NCBI GenBank assembly: GCA_007844125.1
Contig: CM017563.1
Span: 17,379,960 to 17,443,959 of the forward strand
Direction: 5' to 3'
From: Sinonovacula constricta
Taxonomy: Eukaryota; Mollusca; Bivalvia; Cardiida; Solecurtidae
Length of the DNA stretch: 64,000 bases
Position 1 is the first letter of the stretch. Each line of letters begins with the position of its first letter. The translations under genes were made by a program, and so were the position numbers. Below, one piece after another: positions 46,586 through 59,000 of the stretch. The notes beneath the pieces were generated by a model. That model was not told the DNA's origin. It saw only the letters and a program-made list of their open reading frames with translations, and did not search any database.

Positions 46586-49512
46586 CTGGCTTTCATAAGA
46601 TGACCCAGAAGTGACTTTTGTCATAAAAAACATAATGTGACACTAATGTATACAAACATCAATATTACCTTTTAAGATATATTGATGGACGATATATTTT
46701 GAGTCAGCAAGACTCCAACAAATTAACATAAAATCTAAATGAGCTTTTACATTCGTCTTGTAGATGGCTCTTTTTTAGATAAGGGGGGAAAAACGGCCAT
46801 TACATTTTCATGCTTAGTTTCAAATCAACTGCATAGATGTAATTGAAAGAAGTTCATTGCTTTGTGATGCGTGTCATGGATTGGTCATTACGATTTTTTT
46901 GTTAAAAATATATGTATATAAATATCACGGAGCAAATATTGTCAAGAGACCGTTCTCCCTTGTTCCCAGCTAATTTCGAATATACTGTACAGAAAAAAAT
47001 ATATCGGTCAATTTGGTAAGATTACTTATGCAGGTGCCCGAATGCAGTAGCCAGGCAACCGCACATATTACGCCATTTGATTGGCTGAAACGCTAAGTGT
47101 GCTTTCTCCATCTTGGATGAGTTGTAAACATGGAAAATTGCGTCCAATTCGCCGAAAAAAATTAAAGAACTATTCTGAGTTTCTTTGCGCAACAGAGCAG
47201 TGTAATTGAAATCGAATCAAACAAAAAATGATAAACGTCATTTAGCGAGTCCGAGCCGGTTCTTAGCGACAAAGGCGAAATAGATGCAAAGAACAACGCC
47301 TCAAGTTAGAAAACCAAAACGCCTACCAAAACAAATTCCAAGAAAGTAACTTAATAATTTGCGGTTGACATGTCGTATTTGCACAACAAACAGAAGCAAT
47401 GAAATGTGAAAACTAAGTTTCGACGAACCAAGTTGGATCGTCAGGCGGAAAGTTACGATCACAAATAGTGTGTTGAGACAGAACATTTTAAGAACCACTA
47501 TAAATATCAGTTGAGAGAGTAGTAAGTGCTCAAGTGGCAGCCATTATTTTGGCTCATAAATCGGCGTTTTGGATTGCCCTAAGAAGGTGTGGCCAAGTTT
47601 GATCGACTCTTTTGGGGAGTTAGAAAACCCAAATGTAGAGCACTTATAATGTACCAAAACAGTGACTTACGAATCTGATAAAACAGCGTCGTATGTGATC
47701 ACTTCGATTTACTCTGTAACGGCTATGATTTGTTATTTTTATGCAAATATTGTACCCTTTGATTTTGGAAATGTCCCCTATTTTTGAAGGTTAGCGAGAC
47801 AATTGTCCCCTTTTATTCAATACTCGGCAGAAAATGGCAAAGTTGTTGAGGTCTAACAGTTCTAAGAAGTTTAAAAAATGTGTACCATTGGCTCTGATAA
47901 AAGCCACAGATTAAACTTCCAACAGCTAAGGAGAAGTCGAACTAAGTTTTATATTCTTTAGGTTCTCAAAGAATGATGAAGCTGGTGGCGATATCATAAA
48001 GGAAACATCTTTTATCACATAACTTACTGCGCGAGCGTAAGTAACACTCATGCGTTATTTTTGGGAACACACTAGATAGTTATCGTAGTACGACGTCATT
48101 TAGTATGTCTATCATTTCCTGATCACCTTGTTGTCGCCGTTTTGTGCATTTTGTTGGACATTTTTATTTTAATAAATAAATTAAAATAATATTTTAGTCA
48201 TGTTATAAACGAATCTTTTCCTTTTTTGGGAAAATGGTCGAGTAAAGAGTGGAACTATTTTTTGTGCGGATTCTCCCAAACCGAATTACACATGTCAAGG
48301 ACGACTGTTCATACTATAAAAAGACAATGCATTGTAAACAAAAACAGCTGATGTTTTGGCTATGTGATAAATATAATCTAATGATCGTGTTTATTAGATA
48401 CTAAAATATTTAGTATTCGAAGTTATTCGAAACTCGACAGGGCCTTGTTTCGTAGGCTATTATTTCGTCCAACTCGTTTAATATTTTCAGCATCTAATGA
48501 ACAGTCATATTAGATCAAACATTTCTTGTTAAATTCCACTTTAATAACTATATTTACTGAGAGTATTCTAGATCCTTTCTTTTTTGGGATGCAATATCAG
48601 AGCGGACTAGCACTGCACCTCCACCAACACTGCACCACCACCATCATGACTGTTTTGATCTTCTTTGTGAAAACTGTAATCTGAAACTTTAAATAATATT
48701 TCCCGACATATGACATCAAGTTTAGTCGCAGAAAGAAACATGAGATCAACTATGTTGTCATGTAGTAGTTCGTGCATGTCTGAAATTTTTTACTTTATAT
48801 TTATATGAGCTACAATAAATTATCTTGATTGTTTTTTATCAATGTTTATTAAAATATAGATGTCTTCATGTCAGATATGTGTTATTACACAGAAGCATCA
48901 AAGAAGGAGTCTGAAAAAAGAAAGTTCGAACACTGTGAACAGTTCCTTGCCTGACTGTTATTTTTATAAGATGAGGTAGTCTTTTGGCTGTTCTTGGGCG
49001 CATTTACTGAGCCATTTCATTGTACAGGTTTTACAAGTTAGTGCTCGATAGGTCCTGGCAGATAGATGGTCGAGAACACTCACTAAATGGGTTCTTCACA
49101 GGCACAGGATTTAGTGGTACATCCCCACTGGCAAAAAGCATATTCAAGTGATGATGACGATGTAACAGGTATTTATTATGGAGTATTTCTAGAATGAATT
49201 ATGTGAAACAAAAATGCACTGTAAGCATTAGTGAAAAAACATTGGCTTTAAGATGATATATAAAGGTAAAATTTATTAACTAAAACTATATTTCAAAAGA
49301 TATATATATGTATATATACATACATACACACACACATACAGACATACACACAGACTGTTAAAGGGTCATTTGCAAGCAATGCAGTACAACGAAAGATTCC
49401 TGGGTTGTAACCGTCACCAATAAATTTTAGTATTAGATTAGATCAATCTGTATTCGTTTGATGAATTGTTAATTATCTCAGAAACAAAAGAATAACATTT
49501 ATAACGTTTGCA
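46586..49512. other. Intergenic DNA right of SF3A1
   Basis: No coding region recognised. 47070-47130 holds GATTGGCTGAAACGCTAAGTGTGCT, similar to ATTGGTTGAGACGCTAATTGTGTGCT at 10396-10422, so it is a dispersed fragment rather than a gene-specific promoter. A small CA/TA tract lies at 49296-49355. Confidence 0.5.
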
Positions 49513-50300
49513 ATAGAGCTTATGGTGCAGTTTTAATCCAAAGCCCGACTGGCAAACGCGAAGACTAATCTAATTCATGTCCAGAAATTTTTCAAGAGCT
49601 AAATTAAAACAACCAACACCGATTAAAGAAGCAATAACTTTAGACCAAGCCGTTCAGGAGTTCCGTTGTTTTCTATATGGATCAAAATTTACAGTTAGAA
49701 CAGATCATAAGCCGCTTACCTAATTGCTGTCAAAAACATCCACGAACAGAATAATTCAGCGAATTGCTTTACGATTAACCGAATACGACCTGCCAATAGT
49801 CCATATCCCAGGAACACAAAACGTAGTTGCAGATAGCTTATCACGCATGCCGACAAAAGACGAAATACACAAAAATGAACCGGACACCGACATATTATTT
49901 GTGACATATCACAATTAGCACTCGCCCGAACCGCGTTAATGAAGATCGCGGATACAATGAGACAGAAAAACCAGATGCGATTATGCAATAATCATGCAAT
50001 AATTGCTTGAAAAGCGAGCAGTTAGCTGAGCCTTTGATTAACAAATTGCTGGCACGCGTACGTCAAAAGAGACTTACACGAAAATGTATCATAAAAGACG
50101 ACATCTTATATTATTTGTCCAACCCAGACAATGATCACAGGTTACGTATTGACGTTTCATCACAAATAAGAGACTCATTAATCAACGCTTATCATGAGAC
50201 TTTTCACGCAGGAGTACAAAGAACATATGATGCTATAGCTAAAATATTACTGGCCCAAATCATTTATAGATCATTGCATTAAATGCCAATAAGTTAATTT
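49513..50300 (+). mobile_element. Ty3-type LTR retrotransposon pol remnant (RNase H to integrase zinc finger)
   Basis: The pieces read AYGAVLIQSPTGK, then EFRCFLYGSKFTVRTDHKPL followed by an in-frame stop at 49721-49723. The next frame holds RIALRLTEYDLPIVHIPGTQ and NVVADSLSRMP (RNase H end) to a stop at 49918. A further frame from 50007 has the HETFHAGV..TYDAIA pattern of the integrase HHCC finger. Order and motifs match Ty3/mdg4-type pol. Several stops and frame breaks, no gag, no reverse transcriptase and no visible LTRs make it an inactive fragment. A SINE-A-like piece (GGGTAGAACCACCGGCGCA) follows at about 50362. Confidence 0.8.
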
Positions 50301-50460
50301 AATGCAAATTACAGCGCCTATGGAAGAAATGACAAAACCAAACATTCCAGAAACAAATTTATGGGTAGAACCACCGGCGCAACGGCTACTAGATGCAACT
50401 ATACGTACACTTATATTGTAATAATGTAAAAAATAATATAATAATATTATATAGTAATAT

Positions 50461-50640
50461 ACAGTAAAACCCATTGAAGCGGCACCTCTAAGCAGCGGCT
50501 ACCACTAAGCAGCGGCAGATAAATCCCCCCCCAATAGTTTTCAGCACATTTTAACCTCTAAGCAGCAACTCCTCCGCGAAGCGGTAAGCGGTCGTGTAAA
50601 TCTATTCCCTGAGGCTAGTATACTTCTGCGTAGCAACACT
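50461..50640 (+). mobile_element. Tigger/pogo-like transposon terminus
   Basis: Starting after TATA, the sequence CAGTAAAACCCATTGAAGCG and the following repeats of CTAAGCAGCGGC closely resemble the CAGT..AACC...AAGCGG termini of Tigger/pogo-type (Tc1-mariner superfamily) elements. Only this end was found; the 51-bp tandem array begins about 150 bases further on, so the rest of the element seems lost. Confidence 0.5.
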
Positions 50641-50786
50641 AGTGCAGATATTTTTAGAACAATCTGTCGCGTACACCAGTAGAAGCAGTGCCAGCATAGA
50701 CACAAAGACTACAAAGAAAAGTATCACTTCCACCACTGCTATTATTATCGCTGGACGGCAACAGGTGATCTTATTTGACGGAGTCC

Positions 50787-51480
50787 GTTGTGGTCGTGGG
50801 ATGTACTCTTACCAGGGGAGTCTGTTGAGGAAGAGGTTTTGTGGTCGTGGGATGTACTCTTACCAGGGGAGTCTGTTAAGGAAGAGGTTTTGTGGTCGTG
50901 GGATGTACTCTTAACTAGGAAGAACGTTGATGAAGGGTTTTTTGGTCGTGTGATGTACTCTTACCAGGGTAGTCCGTTGAGGAAGAGGTTTTGGGGTCGT
51001 GGGATGTACTCTTACCACGGTAGCCCGTAGAGGAAGAGCTTTTGGTATCGGGGAATGTACTCTTACCAGGGGAGTCCGTTGAGGAAGAGGTTTTGGGGTC
51101 GTGGGATGTACTCTTACCAGGGGAGTCCTTTGAGGAAGAGGTTTTGGGGTCGTGGGATGTACTCTTACCAGGGTAGCCCGTAGAGGAAGAGGTTTTGGTG
51201 TCGGGGAATGTACTCTTACCAGGGGAGTCCGTTGAGGAAGAGGTTTTGGTGTCGGGGAATGTACTCTTACCAGGGTAGCCCGTAGAGGAAGAGGTTTTGG
51301 TGTCGGGGAATGTACTCTTACCAGGAGAGCCCGTTGAGGAAGAGGTTTAGGGTCGTGGGATGCACTCTTACAAGGGGAGTCCGTTGAGGAAGAGGTTTTG
51401 GGGTCGGGGATGTACTCTTACCACGGGAGTCCGTTAAGGAAGAGGTTTTGGGGTCGTGGGATGTACTCTTACCAGGGTAG
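50787..51480 (+). repeat. 51-bp minisatellite, about 14 copies
   Basis: The unit is about 51 bp, built around GGGATGTACTCTTACCAGGG and GAGTCCGTTGAGGAAGAGG, with scattered substitutions. Because 51 is a multiple of three, one frame stays open over a few units; this is a property of the repeat, not evidence for a gene. Confidence 0.93.
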
Positions 51481-52495
51481 CTGGTTTGTCATTGGGTTTT
51501 TTAAATATGTTAACCAACCTACTATCAGTGTGTGTAAAGTAAATGAATATTTTACATTTCACGATGTATTAAACGTTAAAGTTAAGGCATGAAAAATGTA
51601 TCCTCTGCTTTCTCGATAACCACGTAACCAGAAACAAGCTAGTGTTCAGTTGGTTTCCCTGTGAAAACTCATTATCATCATCATCATGACTACTTTGTAT
51701 AATGATCAGCACACACTTTCGTAATTTATCGTGACCCCGACATGTTAGCTAGGCATGACTTAAAGATTTAAAAGTTCCGAAAGTTGGCTCCTATCAAGTA
51801 CCTAATTTCGCGTACCCGCTTACAACCGCATAAGAGCTAGCAATGCGATTTTTTGTGCTAAAATAAGGTGAATGTAAATGTTTGTGAACTTCACTGCCTA
51901 TCATTAACCCTAAATGTACCCTTTTTGTTTTAAACAGTGGACCCCTATTTAACCCCTCAAATGGGTAGCTTAACGAAGTGTGTTTTTTCAGGGCTTATAT
52001 CTTAAGCCGACCCCTTCCATTGGAATAAACGAAAGCTTGATTGGAATGGGTCTGCCATGAACATTTTCTTTTGAAGGAAAAATTAAGGTTTCCCATGCCT
52101 ACTTTCCTTGCATGTCTAGATGTCCGAGGCACGTACGTCACTAAAATACTCCCAATGCTTAAACATATCTTTCTACTGCTTCGGAATTTTTATTTAGATT
52201 GTTCTTGTATCCTATTCCATCAACAAAATCCTAAATCCACTGTCATTAAATGAACTGTTTAAAAGATAATTTTAAAAAGCTAATTTGGAAAAAAAACTTT
52301 TTACAAACCAGATTGAACATCTTATACCAGTGCCTCATCTCTTCCTCATCGACGGCTCGGCTGACCGTCTGTCTGCCATCAGGCCCTATACCATCAACTA
52401 TTCTAATATGCACATATCTGTCTTCTGCAACTCCGAAACGAGCTTTATGACGCATGGGTTTGCTTGGTTGTCTTCCGTTGCCCTGCCAACATCCG
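51481..52495. other. Unassigned DNA between the two minisatellites
   Basis: A minus-strand frame (52246-52455) reads in part GVAEDRYVHIRIVDGIGPDG and looks protein-like next to the 48-bp array, but has no recognised family. Otherwise nothing stands out. Confidence 0.35.
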
Positions 52496-52800
52496 ACATT
52501 GTAAAGTCTTCAAGATTACCCGAAGCGCTCTCAACAACTTCCGACATTGTATAATCTTTAAGATTACCCGAAGCACTGTCAACTACTTTCGACATTGTAA
52601 AATCTTTAAGATTACCCGAAGCGCTCTCAACAACTTCCGACATTGTATAATCTCAAGATTACCTGAAGCGCTGTCAACTACTTTCGACATTGTATAATCT
52701 TTAAGATTACCCGAAGCGCTCTCAACAACTTCCGACATTGTATAATCTTTAAGATTACCCGAAGCGCTCTCAACAACTTCCGACAGTGTATAGTCTTCAG
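52496..52800. repeat. 48-bp minisatellite, about 6 copies
   Basis: The unit reads AAGATTACCCGAAGCGCTCT and CAACAACTTCCGACATTGTA. On the minus strand it gives a 16-residue repeat (SEVVESASGNLKDYTM) that stays open except for one missing base near 52652. The frame continues left for about 30 codons past the array to a stop near 52398. No ATG-led larger gene or homology is apparent. Confidence 0.9.
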
Positions 52801-53330
52801 GACTACTCGCATCCCAAGTACAACTTTGTGCTTATATAGCTGCGCCTACATCCTCCATCCAATCCTATCCAATATTTTAATGTTCACTAGTTTGTTTGGT
52901 TTGGCCACCTCCCTCAAGTGATCCGCATGACCTAACCCTTCATGTGTAGTATAGCGTAAACACCTGTCTACGTTCACGTTATATTCGCTTCTAGAAGACC
53001 TGTTGAGACAGTTCTTTCAAGTCCAACATATTCCAGTTTCTTATCCAACATATTGAAAGTAGTTGTAATAAAATATATCGACAAGATCTAAGAAACATTT
53101 CTAACAACGAGTTTTCTAATAAAGGCCTATAGACCAAGAAAGACATCAAATAGGTTTTTCCTTGTACATGTATAAATATAATATCTTTTAGAATACTGGT
53201 GGGGGTGCTATTGATTTAATTTGCAACCAAACAAATTGTCTGAAATTTGCTCATTTAAATGAAACTCTACTTTATTGATGTGATAAGTTCTTAAAATGGC
53301 TACAAAACATACTTTAGAAATCGAAGGGAA

Positions 53331-53485
<155 letters not shown>

Positions 53486-53611
53486 TCAGATAGAACGTAT
53501 ATTATGCATGCAAATAGAATAAACATATAAATAATACTCAAGATCAGGCCGGTTAGTACAAGAATCAAGCAATATTTATATTTCAGTGTAGAAGGAATTC
53601 TAAATAAATGT

Positions 53612-53705
53612 CTCGGTAAAACCATCGGCGTATCGCATGCTAGCTGGAAAAGCTTTCCACATTAAGTCCTTAGTCTCTACCAAGACTCGATCCCACACGT
53701 TAAAA
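53612..53705 (-). mobile_element. SINE-A fragment
   Basis: GGTAAAACCATCGGCGTATC, GCTAGCTGGAAAAGC and CCACATTAAGTCCTTAG are the reverse complement of the SINE-A body. Diverged relatives also lie at 21285-21425 and 25355-25475 (minus) and short plus-strand pieces at 29775-29840 and 38395-38460. Confidence 0.65.
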
Positions 53706-53945
53706 AGCTGATATTGAGTATACTATAAATAATATATTCTTAACTTACAAATATTATTGAATAATATTACTTATTTATATTCTATTTGCACTCATGATAT
53801 TCAATTTATCATTATATATAAGTCCCCACACCTTTATTATATATAACTCCCCACACCTTTATATTTTTACTAAGTATTATCTAGATCCATACAAAAAATC
53901 CAAGGCTAAATGATCTTCGCACGTGCTGGTCACACTAACGGCCAA

Positions 53946-53967
53946 CCCCCCCCCCCCCCCCCCCCCC
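53946..53967 (+). repeat. Poly-C run, 22 bases
   Basis: An uninterrupted C homopolymer followed by AAAACC. Its length is likely unreliable in any assembly. Confidence 0.9.
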
Positions 53968-55730
53968 AAAACCACCAAGACACACTAAATTGTTCAGGCG
54001 AAAACCGGATTCTGCCTTCGTGAGACATCAGATAATCTTATCAACTGTTTTATTTATCAACTACAGTTTTTGCAGTAATAAAACTTTAGGTTACGCAATA
54101 CCTTTATAAAGCTAACAAATTATGTTGCTTTTTGTATTGGTAGAACAAATTTTGTGTGCCGACAGGATCTATTTTTATGCCTCAAACATATTCTGTAAAA
54201 GCTTTGAACAGAATGCCATGTTGGACCTGAAATCACTTTTTTGCCTTTATTAGAGATGATGTTCTTAATTGCCAAAGAGCAAAGCTCATACTGTTATTGT
54301 TGTTGTTGTTTTGGTCGTCGTCGTTTTTGATGTTTCTCTTCATTGTGCAATGCTCATAATGCATACGTCATTTTGTGACCCTGCTGCGACCCTGGCCATT
54401 AAGAAACAGTATTTGTTTATTATAAGGGATGGCAAAATTCACTCAATGCGTCGAATGTTCGGATCTTTTTTTATCCGAACGTTTGAACGTTTTAGATCCT
54501 ACAAAGCAAAGTTGGGCTGATATGGTTGACGTAAATTTTTGAAGAATTGATAAGAATTAGTGCAAACAGTGTTCCAATTTATGGAAAGTTTAGTTTTCGA
54601 TATTCGGTATTAATTTATCGGTAGTTACTTAGTCAGATTTACAACCAAACCAGGCAGGGAAAAATATAAGTTTGTAATATGCCTGTGCTTATCTTTATCT
54701 TACATAAATAAATGTAAACCTTTATTCTGGCAAACATTTTTTAAATGGTTTAAGCAATAAGAACCGAGGGTTCAAATTCATCTATTATAGAATAATTAAA
54801 TTAGGACAAAAAGACGTGCCAATATATGCCCAATAATTATTTTTAGTAATACCTTACTGACACTATGTGTATATATATGGTTTCATCCCATGGCACTATG
54901 TCTCCGCTACAGGGTAGCTGGTCAGAGCTGCTAGGAGTAGAGGACATCTTTGTCAAGGAAACCAAAATAAGATGTCGCTGCCTGCCCCCACCTCCACCCC
55001 CACCCTCCCCCATCCATCGGCCCATGATCTACTTGCCAGCCATATGTGTGAAAGTAAAATATTCCACTTCTCTCTTCCCTACCAGCCTCTGTTCCCACTT
55101 TGATCCTAACTTGGCATTTATAACTTTCAATACTAATTAAAAAGCATAATACCATTACATGTGTATCATACTTCATTTATTTCAGTATTAATTTTCTTTT
55201 GATTGAAAACACCAATAAGCAGTACATATACAATTAATTGCATATTTTGAGATTTTCTTATGTCTTTCAAAATATTATCAGCAACATTTAGTAATGAGCA
55301 AAGCTATTTAGATAATTGTTTTAAACTTGAACTTATTGCTGGAAAATCAGGAGCGGATAGTGTAAATCTACGCTGAGACGAGAGATTATCTAAATAGAGC
55401 AATACCAATTGCATAGCAAAATGTGTCTGAATGAGATTTTAGTAGAAAGAGAATAAAGTAATAACTGATAAAGACCGCAAGGTTCAAACATTACATTGGC
55501 ATATCAATAAAGTTAAACAGGAGCTCAAATGTTTGAAAATCATTATCAGATTCACAGAAAAACACAAACTTTGCACTGGATTATATAGGTTTTACAACAA
55601 CCTCGTAAACTTGATGGAAACACGATCATATGACTACATTAATTTGGTGAAAGAAAACTGTTAACCAATTTGTTTTACTTCTAAGTAATACTATCAACAA
55701 TATTTTTACAAGATTGATTAAAATATGTTA

Positions 55731-56006
55731 TCACGCGAAAGAGTCGAACATAGAATTATATTTTGTATTTACACTACAAGTATATGTATTTATTTCCATT
55801 GTGTCTTTCTCAGTACAAACGCCAACACAATTAGAATCATGACATTGGGGATTGGTAGTGCTGAAACCTTGAATAAGTGGGCAACCATTTGCTGCGCATG
55901 TTAGAATGGCAAACTAGGTTGTTACATAACAAATAACTGTGGCAGTAAAACGGATACAGAAAGTCAACGCTCTCCAGGTTGTGAGTGTTAAGGTCAGCAC
56001 ACGTTA
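55731..56006 (-). pseudogene. Second CBM14-like exon, frame-broken, possibly terminal
   Basis: After acceptor TTTTTCTTTCAG the phase-1 frame reads VTCADLNTHNLESVDFLYPF and YCHSYLLCNN, resembling the GFIAHPYTCNTYVDCG stretch of the 61.7 kb exon. The remaining cysteines (TCAANGCPLIQGFSTTNPQC, HDSNC) appear in a different frame, so a frame change lies around 55905-55930. That second frame runs to TGA at 55731-55733. The exon is either damaged or carries a sequencing indel, and it may end the CBM14/Ig gene. Confidence 0.5.
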
Positions 56007-59000
56007 CTGAAAGAAAAATCAACGATAAAATGATAAATATGCTTTACCTCGACTAGATTTTTCTTTACAATTATAAGAGTTCCGTGTTTTGCAAGCACAT
56101 AAACAAAAACTTTTGGACAAACAGCGGCGTCGACTCATCGCTATAGATAACACATTGTATTAAGATAAGTGTTTTCACATCTTAACTTTCGACTCTGGTA
56201 TCTGACCGATTAAAACTTAAAACCTGATGTGTGCTTATTCTCTTTATATGAGAAACGTGTTGCGCTGGCAAAACAAGCAAACTTTAAACACACACTAGCG
56301 CACACACACGCACACACACAATGACACACACACACAAACACACATGGAATTTTTAAATTGTATACTAATCCATAGTCCCAATTTGCACAAGCGAAAAAAA
56401 ATCCATTTTTGATTGGTTGCTACCTGATTTTAGAACAGCGCCTTGTAATTTAGATATAAAGCCGATACAAAAATACAAGTGACTAAAATGTGGAGATGTT
56501 TTACATATAAGCTGCAGTACACAAGATGTTAAACCAAGAAATGTGTATTTGGTCTTTATCTGCAGCGAAAACTTGATGTCAGCATTTTGACCCTATTTTA
56601 ACAGTTGCAATGTATTTAAAACAGATGACTTAATAAAAATACACAACTTACCTCCTAATAATTGAATTTAATTTCCAGATGTAGCTGTCAAAGGTGTGGT
56701 GTGTCTTTTATCATATCAATCAAAATATTATAAAACCATTGCATTAATTAGGTAATAATATTACTAGAAAGCGGCTTTTAAAACAGCCCTAATTTCTGTA
56801 AGTAGGTACATATGTGTAACTGAATTATGTCCACTTGATAGAATCGGTGTCGATGATCCATATACACTACAATAATAGCTTCTATCATCATCACATTCTG
56901 CAGCCAATTTCGAATAATTTAGAGTCGACTCCTGAAACGTTGTCTGTACACCATCATTTGCTCTTAGACTACCATCAAGATAAACTGCGATTACGGACGA
57001 ATCAGTCGCCCACTCTTTGTTAAGTAATACTGATGTAAAATTGGAATTCGAATCTAAAGAGCAGGTAGTCACCAAAGGGTTTCCTAGAGGGACTTGATCT
57101 GGTATTCCAATTGAAATAACTGAAAACAGGCAGAAATAAAATATTTTTTACTCCAATAGTAGGATAGAAAATTTCATCGTATTATAGATATCTAACCAAA
57201 AACGAATGTGTCTGAAGTAAAAATGTTCACCCGGTGGAATGTTAACTGTAACTAAACGCAGCAAAAAAAGGAGTTACAGTATTTCTCTCAATAATGCTAC
57301 TTGTGAATATGCAGCAACTAGCAGAATGAACCTTTACGTTCAAGTGATTCACTTTTATGATAGGTCTTCGAATTGTTTGGGGTGAATTGTTTCTTTTTTC
57401 ATCCCCAAATGTTCAAATCAATCTTAAGCTTATCCGTAACTCATCTACAAACCAAATGCTTACCCTAACCCAACTCCAACTCCCTTAACCTAAATACATG
57501 TACGAACTAAACGCACTTCACTAACCCTGGCCTTAAACCATGAATTGAATGACGATTTAATTGCAGACCATTTGATACAGATAGCAGAAAATAAGGAAAT
57601 TAGTATAAGGTACTGTTAACATTTCAACATGTATAGTATCTTTACCTGGACCACGGAGTTCAGTTGTTACTATATCAGAGACGGATACCTTGGTTCCTAA
57701 AGACTCTACATCACACCTGTATTCTGTGTTGTTTACCTCCGCCGACACTGTAAAACTGTATGACAGACTAGCTGTCCAGGAACAAGTCGTCTCATTAAAC
57801 AGATTAGAGGCAGCCACTGATGAGAAAGCGGTGAATATGTCGGTTGACGATCTTCGAGAGACGATGACAAGAGTTTTGTCTTCCTTGGGATTTCCTAATT
57901 CAGCCTCGCACGTTAGGGTCACTTCAGAGTTTAGTATAAACACATTGGCAGTGAGGACAGGAACCATGGCTTCAGCTGAAGAGGATGAATGGAATTTATT
58001 CGAATACTTATGCACAATCTCTATCCTCAATGTCCTTGGTTTAATTATTTGTGGAAATCACAGGTATCATTTTTGCATAGACATAATTTTTAGTATACTT
58101 ATTATTTTTAATCACCGGACTTTTTGAAATATAATATTTCTTCCTTGTATAATTATGGTTTGGCATGTATTAATTGATTAAGTTCTGTATTCGTAAAATT
58201 GTCACAATATTCTGAAAAGATATTAAATTGCTGCTGTTCATATAATGACTGTCGGCGTTTTGTTTGTAGATTCTGGTATGACCCTTTTGATGACGTCCAG
58301 ATTTTTTTGGTGAGGTTGAAGACCACAGATAGATGTCTATGTCAATCCAACGGTGTTTTGCAGGTCAGACGAAAGATGTTCTAACCCTAAAAAGGCACGA
58401 CCTGTGAGATGAGGAATTAAAGAATTATTTTTTTAAAAAACAACTCTTATAAACAAATAAAAATATAAAAACAATATTGATGTACAGCAACATGATGTTC
58501 TGTTGAGACTTCATCCAGCAAGTAAATGTCTTATGTGAAATTTGAAGTTTGGTTTAAGCCATGCCAGAACACGTAAAACTTTGCAACCTAAAGTTTGAAC
58601 GTGATGCTATTAGTAACTGTTACCAAGATATCTTATCCAAATTTAATGTGAACTCTTGCAAGATATTGAAACGGTTGATAAGAGTCAAACATTTCAAATG
58701 TCACAAAAAGGTTTGATAAAAATGTGCATGAATGATTGTCCAAAGCATGCAAAATAAAAGCCAAACTTGGAAGTTAATTGCCTGAAAACTTCAATAAAGT
58801 ATACTTACTTATGACAGTTAGAGGGGTACTGCTGTAAACTTCTTCGCCATCGCCATTGGATGCAGCAACAGTCCAGGTTGTCTGATGCATACATATGACC
58901 ATGTTGAAGGTAACAATGAGATCAGTTGCTGTCACATTCAGCTGCATGGAGTAACCTTGGTCCGATATATATCTCTCTGTCACAGCTCCGATCCTTCCGC

